A DNA stretch of 11,803 bases from UBA12068 sp038318455. Lineage in GTDB: Bacteria > Patescibacteriota > Minisyncoccia > Moranbacterales > GWC2-37-73. A model generated the notes under the pieces. The model was given only the letters and a program-made list of their open reading frames with translations. It made no database searches and was not told the DNA's origin. Made by a program: the position numbers and the translations under genes. Shown in pieces: positions 1 to 5,247 of this stretch. The stretch lies in contig JBBQCF010000029.1 of NCBI GenBank assembly GCA_038318455.1, forward strand, positions 1 to 11,803, read 5' to 3'. Position 1 is the first letter of the stretch; every line of letters begins with the position of its first letter.

Positions 1-456
1 AATATTTTTAATGTTAAGCCTAGCATAATAAATAGGTCTAATTGTGATGCTCTTGATATTGTGATATCTCGAACTGATCTAATAAAATTTTTAAATAGTA
101 AGATAGGATTGAAAATTGGTAATAAGGTTAAGCAACATGCAGATATTCCAGCTTGGGTTAAAAAGAATAAAAAATTTCAAATAGCATGTTTACGCGGATT
201 GATTGACACAGATGGCTCCGTTTATGACCACGTTTACAAATCAAAAGGAAGAATGTATAGTTATAAGAAGTTGCAATTTACAAATATGTCTAAGCCTTTG
301 GTGGATTCTGTTTATTTTATATTGAAAAATATGGGATTTAGCCCTGGAATACATAAAGAAAAAGATGTGAGATTGGAAAATCGAAAAGATATTGAGAGAT
401 ATTTTAAAATAATTGGAACGCACAATAAAAAACATCTAGATAGATATGTGAGATAA
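1..456 (+). CDS. LAGLIDADG homing endonuclease, C-terminal part (5' end outside window)
   Basis: The frame is open from the first base to a TAA at 454-456, so about 151 residues are visible and the start lies upstream. The LAGLIDADG signature is seen as CLRGLIDTDG (bases 187-216), preceded by a segment typical of the family (IPAWVKKNKKFQIA) and followed by basic beta-strand segments that would contact DNA. The reading ends in HNKKHLDRY, a tail I associate with LAGLIDADG enzymes of Patescibacteria. The family cuts long asymmetric DNA sites and spreads introns, inteins or itself. The reading stops cleanly with no C-terminal intein block or extein, so an intein is unlikely; a free-standing or intron-borne enzyme is possible. 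Whether there is a second LAGLIDADG motif upstream cannot be seen. The gene ends 14 bases before the tRNA. GTG at 61 is only an internal codon of this frame. Confidence 0.85.
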   Translation, partial: NIFNVKPSIINRSNCDALDIVISRTDLIKFLNSKIGLKIGNKVKQHADIPAWVKKNKKFQIACLRGLIDTDGSVYDHVYKSKGRMYSYKKLQFTNMSKPLVDSVYFILKNMGFSPGIHKEKDVRLENRKDIERYFKIIGTHNKKHLDRYVR

Positions 457-470
457 AAATGTTTAATCTG

Positions 471-557
471 GGAGAAATGACTGAGAGGCCGAAAGTACCA
501 CATTGCTAACGTGGCAAGGCTTAACCGCCTTCGAGGGTTCGAATCCCTCTTTCTCCG
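471..557 (+). tRNA. tRNA-Ser (anticodon GCU)
   Basis: The sequence folds as a type II tRNA. The acceptor stem is GGAGAAA (471-477) with TTTCTCC (550-556), and G557 is the discriminator base. The anticodon loop TTGCTAA (503-509) carries GCT at 505-507, which reads AGC and AGU serine codons. The long variable arm AAGGC/GCCTT (516-531) is typical of tRNA-Ser. The T arm is GAGGG-TTCGAAT-CCCTC (533-549). The last anticodon-stem pair is an A.C mismatch (502/510); the other pairs are canonical. CCA is not encoded (the next bases are CAT), so it would be added after transcription. Confidence 0.96.
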
Positions 558-567
558 CATAAAACAA

Positions 568-600
568 AATAATTACCACTCAAGTGGTGGTTATTTTTTT
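568..600 (+). terminator. Rho-independent terminator after tRNA-Ser
   Basis: An inverted repeat pairs AATTACCAC (571-579) with GTGGTGGTT (584-592), with two G.T pairs, a 4-base loop and A/T extensions at 568-570 and 593-595. A T run follows (594-600). It begins 11 bases after the tRNA and fits a terminator for the tRNA transcript. Confidence 0.8.
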
Positions 601-667
601 ATACGAAAAATTACAGAATTCGAAGGGTATTTCATAGAAGCAAAAAGATTTTGCTTTTATGTGTTTG

Positions 668-826
668 TTTGTGTATATTGTGTATTTTGAGTTATGCACA
701 CCTGCCCACATTTCGACGCGCGCAAGCTTGCTTGAAAAGTGTTACAGGTGGATGACTTACCTTATTTAAGCCATAATTTTGTATGTAGGTTTTATTTTGA
801 ATTTGTGTATATTGTGTGCATAACTC
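668..826. repeat. Nested direct and inverted repeats upstream of lexA
   Basis: This gene-free stretch holds several overlapping repeats. A 16-base direct repeat (TTTGTGTATATTGTGT) occurs at 668-683 and 802-817. A perfect 13-base inverted repeat has arms GAGTTATGCACAC (689-701) and its complement at 814-826. Between them is an imperfect dyad: CACCTG (699-704) with CAGGTG (745-750), and CACATTTC (707-714) with GAAAAGTG (734-741, one mismatch), around the palindrome GCAAGCTTGC (722-731). The centre is more GC-rich than its surroundings. A weak promoter-like pair (TTGCTT 651-656, TATATT 674-679, 17-base spacer) covers the first direct repeat. The position suggests operators for lexA or a structured leader; neither is proven. 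Confidence 0.7.
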
Positions 827-831
827 TGCTA

Positions 832-860
832 TTGTTACACAGAGGCAAAAAATGTATAAT
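832..860 (+). promoter_or_regulatory. Probable lexA promoter
   Basis: TTGTTA (832-837) and a perfect TATAAT (855-860) are separated by exactly 17 bases. Transcription would begin near 866-868, which coincides with an in-frame ATG at 867. The -10 element lies just inside the reading frame that begins at ATG 852, so if this is the main promoter, LexA would be made from a leaderless message starting at 867. One arm of the 13-base inverted repeat (814-826) ends 6 bases before the -35 box, a plausible place for autoregulation. Confidence 0.6.
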
Positions 861-1538
861 GGACAGATGCTACAAAAAAAATCAAAAAATTTAACCTCAA
901 AACAAAAAAAAGTTTACGACTATATTTGTATTTGCTTGGAAAAAAACAATTTTTCTCCAACAATTTCTGAACTCGCAAGTTTTCTCCATGTTTCTTCGTC
1001 TCGAACAGTGGTGCAATATTTGGAAAGTCTTGAGAAAAAAGGTCTCATTAGTCGCATTCGTCATGCAAGTCGGGGAATAAAGCTTGTCAGAGAAATGGAT
1101 TTGTCGATAAGCACAATAACATTGCCGGTGGTTAGCGCGGCTGGTTGTGACAATTTGAATGTCTTTGCAGAGCAATCATTTAATGAATTTGTCACAATTG
1201 ATCGAAGTTTTTTGGGAAAACATAAAGCTGAAAAAGTGGTGGTTTTTCGTGCCATGGGAGATTCTATGCATGATGCTGGAATTGAAACAGGGGATTTAGT
1301 CTTAACTGAAATAACAACTGATATTCAATCAAGAGATAAGGTCGTAGCTGTTATTGATGGCATGGCAGTTATTAAACAGATTAATTTTTCCCCAAATGCT
1401 GTGATTTTGCGTCCAATGTCACAGGATCCTCAATATCGTCCAATTGTGATGCGCAAAGATTTTCAAGTTTTTGGCAAAGTAATTGATGTGATCAAAAATT
1501 CCTTTAACAGTGAAGAGCTGATATATGAAAGCATATAG
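852..1538 (+). CDS. lexA: LexA SOS repressor (S24 self-cleaving)
   Basis: LexA represses DNA-damage genes and inactivates itself by cleavage when RecA filaments form. The N-terminal winged-helix DNA-binding domain begins with LTSKQKKVYDYI and ends with the conserved ASRGIKL. The cleavage site is Ala97-Gly98 (VSAAGC). The catalytic pair is Ser138 in GDSM and Lys175 in VIKQI, so all self-cleavage elements are present. I chose ATG 852 because AGAGG (841-845) lies 6 bases upstream. GTG 816 is less likely. ATG 867 is a real alternative: it would match a leaderless start from the TATAAT at 855-860 and better fits the short N terminus of known LexA proteins. The stop lies inside a degenerate octamer array. 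Three genes follow on the same strand with no visible terminator between them. Confidence 0.93.
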   Translation: MYNGQMLQKKSKNLTSKQKKVYDYICICLEKNNFSPTISELASFLHVSSSRTVVQYLESLEKKGLISRIRHASRGIKLVREMDLSISTITLPVVSAAGCDNLNVFAEQSFNEFVTIDRSFLGKHKAEKVVVFRAMGDSMHDAGIETGDLVLTEITTDIQSRDKVVAVIDGMAVIKQINFSPNAVILRPMSQDPQYRPIVMRKDFQVFGKVIDVIKNSFNSEELIYESI

Positions 1539-1579
1539 TCATATAGTCATATAAACATGAAAACATTGAAACAAGAATG
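1532..1579. repeat. Degenerate 8-bp tandem repeat array A (3' end of lexA)
   Basis: Units on the + strand are CATATAGT, CATATAGT, CATATAAA, CATGAAAA, CATTGAAA and a weak CAAGAATG. Read on the minus strand this gives ATGTTTTC, ATGTTTAT, ATGACTAT, ATGACTAT, the same ATGYTTAY-like octamer found at both ends of comF. The lexA TAG stop (1536-1538) lies in the first unit. The phase is kept for about 45 bases. Confidence 0.65.
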
Positions 1580-1619
1580 CAAAATGTAAAATAATTTTAA
1601 ATTAATAAAAACAACTAAA

Positions 1620-2129
1620 ATGTCTGAAATAATTTTTGAAAAAAGTCTTGAACTGAAAGCATCCGAAGCAAGCTCTATTCCAACTGTGGTTGCAACTTGG
1701 TGGAAAGGGGTTTCTGAAGAATCTGCCACGCCAGCGACGCCTGGAAAATTATATGCAATTGGAAAATATCTGATTGAGCTTTCAAAAAATTCCTTGGGAG
1801 ATGGGAAGGGTGACGGAAAAATATTAGTCAATTTCGATGAAGAAAGAATAAGGATAGTTATTGATGATCTTGGAACAGAAGAAAAAGATATTAACTTGAA
1901 TGTGGGTGGTGAATATGGCATGAAAGAAGCAATTGAATATTTCGATGTTTTTACGGTTGAATCAAGGGGCAAGATGTATGAAAAAAATCGTCGAAACTTG
2001 GTCGAAGAAACTGATGAGAGCGATGTCTATGCTGGTTCAAAACTTACTATAATTAAATATTATATCACTCCGATTGAGGAGGAGGAAGAAGCTTGGCAAT
2101 CCAATAGAAATTTTGGACAGCACATGTAA
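1620..2129 (+). CDS. Putative GHKL (HATPase_c_2/RsbW-like) ATP-binding protein
   Basis: A 169-residue protein that resembles a stand-alone histidine-kinase-type ATPase domain such as anti-sigma factor RsbW. A helix with Glu53 and Asn57 (IELSKNSL) fits the N box. It is followed by a strand pair (GKILVNF, RIRIVIDDLG) whose Asp82/83 and Gly85 fit the G1 box. GGEYGM (97-101) fits a G2 box that precedes a helix, and GSKLTIIKYY near the end fits the last strand. No sensor, receiver or transmembrane segment is seen, and the tail has an acidic EEEEE run. The ATG follows an A/T-rich leader with no Shine-Dalgarno. It lies 81 bases after lexA and 10 bases before the next gene, so it is probably in the same operon. 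The partner is unknown. The assignment rests on motif pattern only; a hypothetical protein is the fallback. Confidence 0.5.
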   Translation: MSEIIFEKSLELKASEASSIPTVVATWWKGVSEESATPATPGKLYAIGKYLIELSKNSLGDGKGDGKILVNFDEERIRIVIDDLGTEEKDINLNVGGEYGMKEAIEYFDVFTVESRGKMYEKNRRNLVEETDESDVYAGSKLTIIKYYITPIEEEEEAWQSNRNFGQHM

Positions 2130-2139
2130 TAAATTTTTT

Positions 2140-2763
2140 ATGAAAATATTATTAGCTACACATAATCCTGCCAAATTTGCGCGGTATAAAAAACTGCTGG
2201 ATATTATTGGTGGGATGGAAGTTTTTTCATTGGCTGATTTGAATATCATTGAAAAAGTTGAGGAAGACTTATCTTCATCACAAGGCAATGCTGAAAAGAA
2301 AGTTCGAATATATGCTGGACTTTCAGGCCTTCCAACCTTGGCAGTTGATGAAGCTGCTCAAACAAATTTCTTGCCAGACCATGAGCAACCGGGAGTGTAT
2401 ATGCGCAGGATTGGCAAAGACAGGGAGGAAATGAATGATGATGGCGTGCTGAAAATTTGGCAGGAGACATTTGAAAAATATCCGCAAAAAGACAAGCAAT
2501 TTATTTGGGATTTTTCTTTGGCATATCTTGATCCTAAAAGTGGACTATTGGGAATGACAACAGTGAAGCAAATTTCACATGTTGGAAAATATGTGTCTGA
2601 AAAACAAGATCATGGCTATCCGTTGTCGCGCATTCTTTCTCCTGAAAAAGATGGAGCAGTTTATGTTGAACAAGATCAGGAAGCTGCTGCTAATATTGAA
2701 CTGAAAATATTTGCTAAATTTTTTGAGGAATTCAAAGAGTGGAAAAATAAAATCAATAATTGA
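2140..2763 (+). CDS. Diverged Ham1/RdgB-family (ITPase-like) nucleotide pyrophosphatase
   Basis: The 207-residue product opens with MKILLATHNPAKF, the Ham1-family phosphate-binding start (T7, N9, K12), and keeps the expected order GNAEKK (49-54), LPTLAVD (64-70), PGVYMRR (84-90) and a C-terminal GYPLSRI (159-165). Family members hydrolyse ITP, XTP or dITP to monophosphates and so keep damaged bases out of DNA and RNA. Several usual residues are changed. The catalytic-loop ADDSGL reads AVDEAA with one Asp left (D70), the Glu before GNA's Asn is Gly, FGYDP reads HGYPL, and the final SHRGxA is missing. Substrate or activity may therefore differ. ATG 2140 was chosen over an upstream in-frame ATG at 2074, because 2074 would overlap the preceding gene and add residues before the conserved start. 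It ends in TGA, 12 bases before the next gene in the same frame. Confidence 0.8.
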   Translation: MKILLATHNPAKFARYKKLLDIIGGMEVFSLADLNIIEKVEEDLSSSQGNAEKKVRIYAGLSGLPTLAVDEAAQTNFLPDHEQPGVYMRRIGKDREEMNDDGVLKIWQETFEKYPQKDKQFIWDFSLAYLDPKSGLLGMTTVKQISHVGKYVSEKQDHGYPLSRILSPEKDGAVYVEQDQEAAANIELKIFAKFFEEFKEWKNKINN

Positions 2764-2775
2764 AATCAATCCGAT

Positions 2776-3399
2776 ATGTTTGAAGTTGAAAAAAAATTTA
2801 AACTAAGTGAAAATGAATCGAAAAGACTTCTTGAAGGAGTTGAATTTATCAGTGAAAAAACTTTTACAGATGTGTATTATGACACTGTTGAATATAATTT
2901 AACTAAGAGCGATATTTGGCTGCGAAAAAGAGGTGAGGAATTTGAGCTCAAGTTGCCAATGCACAAGATGGCAGAAAAAGTAAATATTCAGCAATATCAA
3001 GAAATTGAAGGCGAACAAAAAATCAGAGAAATTTTTGCTATTGCGCCGATAGGTGATTTTGAAAATGATATAAAAGTTTTGGGCTATGAATCCTTTTGCG
3101 TTTGCATAATAACGCGAAGAAAATATAAAAAAGAAGGATTTATAATAGATATTGATTTTGTGGAGTATGACTCCTGCTTGAATGGTGGACTGGAAGATTT
3201 TTCCTATGAACTAGCTGAAATAGAATTATTGGTGGAAGAAAAAGAGCAGATGAGTGAAGCGGCAATTGACATAGAGAGCTTTGCTAGTGCTAATGGACTT
3301 AAGAAAATTTATATTCGAGGAAAAGTTTTAGAATATCTTTTCAGAAAAAAGCCTGAACATTTCAAGGCTCTGCAGGATTGTGGGGTAGTGAGGGAATAG
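2776..3399 (+). CDS. CYTH-domain phosphatase, thiamine-triphosphatase-like
   Basis: CYTH proteins fold as a tunnel that binds triphosphates with metal ions; members are adenylate cyclases, inorganic triphosphatases and thiamine triphosphatases. The signature ExExK is at E3, E5 and K7. The tunnel residues follow in order: YYDT (34-37), WLRKR (48-52), K59, E76, TRRK (113-116), DID (125-127), EIE (148-150) and K183. The WLR..ELK.P block and the C-terminal segment ending YLFRKKPEHFKAL resemble animal thiamine triphosphatase more than class IV adenylate cyclase, as far as I can judge by eye. No transmembrane segment or CHAD domain is seen. It is the last gene of the lexA-side operon and lies next to another nucleotide phosphatase, which fits a house-cleaning role. 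The true substrate (thiamine triphosphate, tripolyphosphate or other) is not decided by the sequence. Confidence 0.85.
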   Translation: MFEVEKKFKLSENESKRLLEGVEFISEKTFTDVYYDTVEYNLTKSDIWLRKRGEEFELKLPMHKMAEKVNIQQYQEIEGEQKIREIFAIAPIGDFENDIKVLGYESFCVCIITRRKYKKEGFIIDIDFVEYDSCLNGGLEDFSYELAEIELLVEEKEQMSEAAIDIESFASANGLKKIYIRGKVLEYLFRKKPEHFKALQDCGVVRE

Positions 3400-3436
3400 G
3401 TTTATTTTGCACGTAAGTTTGTTGAGAAAAAAAATA

Positions 3437-3475
3437 AAAGGACTTTCGAATTTTCGAAAGTCCTTTGTGTTTTTT
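3437..3475. terminator. Bidirectional rho-independent terminator
   Basis: A perfect 14-bp inverted repeat, AAAGGACTTTCGAA (3437-3450) and its complement at 3453-3466, has a 2-base spacer. On the + strand it is followed by GTGTTTTTT, and on the minus strand by TTTTATTTTTTTT. It lies between the convergent CYTH gene and the 75-codon minus-strand gene and probably ends both. Confidence 0.9.
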
Positions 3476-3489
3476 GTTAGTTGTCTTTA

Positions 3490-3717
3490 TTAGACGACTA
3501 ACCTCGGATGCCTATGGATGAGCATGTGTCCTATGGCAGGGATGATCATTCCTTTTTCCTGCATCATACGTGGGGCATTTTTTTCATCATTTAGCATTTC
3601 TTCTTTGATGGCAAGATTAACTGCTTCATAAAAACCGTGTTGGCCGCCCTTAAGGGTCTTAAGAGTCCTTTTGTACAACTTTGAAGCAAATTTTTTCATT
3701 TCATTGTCTGGCAACAT
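3490..3717 (-). CDS. Small protein of unknown function (75 aa)
   Basis: I do not recognise this protein. It is basic at the N terminus (KKFASKLYKRTLKTLKGG), with a probable helix HGFYEAVNLAIKEEML in the middle and a hydrophobic stretch GMIIPAIGHML near the end, followed by HRHPRLVV. It has no cysteines and no signal peptide. Coding support comes from the signals around it: AGGAGG (3722-3727 on the complement) lies 4 bases before the ATG, an extended -10 promoter lies upstream (3768-3795), and a terminator follows 23 bases after the stop. This is a complete monocistronic unit, probably well expressed. A helical nucleic-acid-binding or regulatory role is possible from its charge but is speculation. 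Confidence 0.75.
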   Translation of the reverse strand: MLPDNEMKKFASKLYKRTLKTLKGGQHGFYEAVNLAIKEEMLNDEKNAPRMMQEKGMIIPAIGHMLIHRHPRLVV

Positions 3718-3767
3718 GCTACCTCCTAGTTTTTAATATGGGCTAATGCCCTAAAGAACGAACTTAG

Positions 3768-3795
3768 ATAATAACACGTTTAAGATATTTGTCAA
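3768..3795 (-). promoter_or_regulatory. Extended -10 promoter of the 75-aa gene
   Basis: Read on the minus strand, a perfect TTGACA (3790-3795) is followed by a 16-base spacer and TATTAT (3768-3773), preceded by TGT as an extended -10. Transcription would begin near 3761. The leader of about 44 bases contains a small GGGC-4 nt-GCCC hairpin (3740-3751) before the AGGAGG site. Confidence 0.8.
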
Positions 3796-3874
3796 TAGCT
3801 TGAAATTTGATAAATAAAAAGCATCATTGACTGTAAATAATACGCAGAATGGTCACTTATCTTTCTAGTTAACG

Positions 3875-3922
3875 ATAATGATTGAAAATAAAAAGAGGAT
3901 ATTGCAGTTTCGCAATATCCTC
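3875..3922 (-). terminator. Rho-independent terminator of the 123-aa gene
   Basis: GAGGATATTGC (3895-3905) pairs with GCAATATCCTC (3912-3922), an 11-bp stem with a 6-base loop. On the minus strand the stem is followed by TTTTTATTTTC (complement of 3884-3894), and an A run precedes it. It begins 8 bases after the TGA stop, which also supports TGA acting as a stop here. The rest of the gap to the next gene (about 3800-3870) shows nothing I can identify. Confidence 0.85.
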
Positions 3923-3930
3923 AAATTTTT

Positions 3931-4302
3931 TCAGTCTTCTTCCTCCTCTAGGTAGGTCAGATCTCCTTCTTCTGAAATCATGACCGACCCCTCGCGCAAT
4001 TTTTCTTGAAGCCAAATTTCTTCAGCTTCTTGAATTTTTCTTATTTGCAATGCTTCTTTTAACACTGCAATAAGCTTGATCCTGATTTCCTTTTTTTCTT
4101 TGCGCTTTTTGGCGCCTATTTTGCCAAAGTGGCTGGAAATCTCTTTGCTGTACTCATCTCGATTTGCGCCAATTTGATTGTGGTAGACATCGAGAATGTG
4201 CCGCTTTATTTCCATGAAGTAATATTCTTGGCCAGAGTTTTTTGCTTGTCGAATTTTGGCCTCAATAGCCGCATTCATCCTTCCTAATAGGGTAAAGTTC
4301 AT
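3931..4302 (-). CDS. Small charged helical protein of unknown function (123 aa)
   Basis: Not recognised. The product is very rich in Lys, Glu and Ile and looks almost wholly helical. A basic patch GAKKRKEKKEIRIK sits in the middle and a strongly acidic tail (LTYLEEEED) ends it; part may form a coiled coil. There is no signal peptide or membrane segment. The ATG follows AGGAGG (4308-4313 on the complement) by 5 bases, and a strong promoter and terminator frame the gene as its own transcript. The layout copies that of the 75-codon gene downstream on the same strand, although I see no clear sequence similarity between the two proteins. A structural, chaperone-like or nucleic-acid-associated role cannot be told apart from sequence. 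Confidence 0.75.
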   Translation of the reverse strand: MNFTLLGRMNAAIEAKIRQAKNSGQEYYFMEIKRHILDVYHNQIGANRDEYSKEISSHFGKIGAKKRKEKKEIRIKLIAVLKEALQIRKIQEAEEIWLQEKLREGSVMISEEGDLTYLEEEED

Positions 4303-4343
4303 AACTTCCTCCTTAAATTGGGATGTATTTTAAACAACCTATA

Positions 4344-4372
4344 AGTATAGCACTTTTTTGTTGTTTTGTAAA
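4344..4372 (-). promoter_or_regulatory. Extended -10 promoter of the 123-aa gene
   Basis: On the minus strand TTTACA (4367-4372) and TATACT (4344-4349) are separated by exactly 17 bases, with TGC directly before the -10 as an extended element. Transcription would begin near 4337, giving a leader of about 35 bases with an AGGAGG site. Confidence 0.8.
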
Positions 4373-4417
4373 GGGTGTGGCTATTTTTGGCTAACTATAA
4401 GCAAGAGCAGGATGTTT

Positions 4418-4492
4418 GATTTTATATGCTTACATGCTTGTACGTTTATATGGGTACATTTTTCAATGTTTAAGCGTTTACATGTTTTTATG
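4418..4492. repeat. Degenerate 8-bp tandem repeat array B (3' end of comF)
   Basis: From 4426 to 4489 eight consecutive octamers stay in phase: ATGCTTAC, ATGCTTGT, ACGTTTAT, ATGGGTAC, ATTTTTCA, ATGTTTAA, GCGTTTAC, ATGTTTTT, followed by ATG. A weaker unit GATTTTAT precedes them. The consensus is about ATGYTTAY. The array covers the comF stop codon and its last codons. No hairpin-type terminator is seen after comF. Confidence 0.75.
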
Positions 4493-5239
4493 ACTCCTGG
4501 TTTCTTGCCTGGCAATCACAATTGCGAAGACTTCTTTGGCACCAGCAAGTTTCAAAACCCTGGCACATTCAAAAATGGTTGAACCGGTGGTGGTGATATC
4601 GTCGACCAATAATATGGTTTTGTTTTTGATGTTGACGTCGGGTGAAACGGAAAAAGAACCGCTAATATTTTTTTGACGCTCTGAATATTTTTTAATTTTC
4701 ATTTGTGGTGAGGTGTAGCGATTGCGTATAAGTGTCGTGTTGTTGGTGGATAGGATGATTCCTGGTAATAATTTTGTTGAAATTTGTTCAGCCAATAATG
4801 CTGACTGATTGAATCCGCGCCATCTTAGACGTCGCTTGTGAAGAGGTACTGGCAAGATCAAATCAGGAAGTGGAAGTTCTGTTTTACGAAGAACTTTAAC
4901 TAGCAAATCTCCAAGTGAAACATGCAAGTCTTGAATGAATCGATATTTGAAAAGATGCACAGCTTTGGCAATGGATGATTGTGTATAAGAGGATGCAATG
5001 ACGAGGCCATTTAGAGAATATTTTTTCTTGCAAGAAAGGCAGGTTTGGCCATCTGGCGTGATTACTTTTTCACAAATTGGGCACACATATTCATCCTGTA
5101 ATCTTATTTTTGCTTGGCAATTCTCACAAAACCAAGATCCTTCTTTTTTGCAATCAATGCAATGAATGGGAAAAATAATGTCCAGAACAGATTCGTGGAA
5201 TTTTTTCAGCCTTAAAATTGAGGAAGGAGTGATTAGCAT
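4478..5239 (-). CDS. comF: ComF family protein (zinc-ribbon plus phosphoribosyltransferase fold)
   Basis: ComF proteins are needed for natural transformation in several bacteria, probably acting in the cytoplasm on incoming single-stranded DNA. The N-terminal half carries two Cys4 zinc-binding clusters: C27, C30, C38, C41 and C53, C56, C67, C70. The C-terminal half is a type I phosphoribosyltransferase fold with the PRPP motif VDDITTTGST (212-221), a RRLRWRGFNQ segment typical of ComF (136-145), and the usual end IVIARQ. The last residues (HKNM) are encoded by the octamer array and look like an added tail. At 253 residues its length is normal. No clear Shine-Dalgarno precedes the ATG, and another octamer array lies just upstream. 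It is divergent from the pilus operon, which fits a shared role in DNA uptake. Confidence 0.92.
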   Translation of the reverse strand: MLITPSSILRLKKFHESVLDIIFPIHCIDCKKEGSWFCENCQAKIRLQDEYVCPICEKVITPDGQTCLSCKKKYSLNGLVIASSYTQSSIAKAVHLFKYRFIQDLHVSLGDLLVKVLRKTELPLPDLILPVPLHKRRLRWRGFNQSALLAEQISTKLLPGIILSTNNTTLIRNRYTSPQMKIKKYSERQKNISGSFSVSPDVNIKNKTILLVDDITTTGSTIFECARVLKLAGAKEVFAIVIARQETRSHKNM

Positions 5240-5247
5240 TTGGATTC

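Noticed and set aside
1..560. Group I intron inside the tRNA-Ser gene
   Set aside because: The tRNA folds as one uninterrupted gene and the endonuclease lies entirely before it.
2700..2775. Thiamine (TPP) riboswitch before the CYTH gene
   Set aside because: The gap to the previous gene is only 12 bases and no conserved TPP aptamer sequence is seen.
2761..3933. UGA recoded to glycine as in Absconditabacteria/Gracilibacteria
   Set aside because: A terminator begins 8 bases after the TGA of the 123-aa gene, all three stops are used, and no core gene has an in-frame TGA.
4373..4477. Hairpin terminator after comF
   Set aside because: Only a 5-bp A/T-rich stem (4457-4470) is found within the array, with no adequate T run on the minus strand.
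4358..4582. Short + strand open frame covering the 3' end of comF
   Set aside because: It is low-complexity sequence from the octamer array and the opposite strand of comF, with no ribosome binding site.
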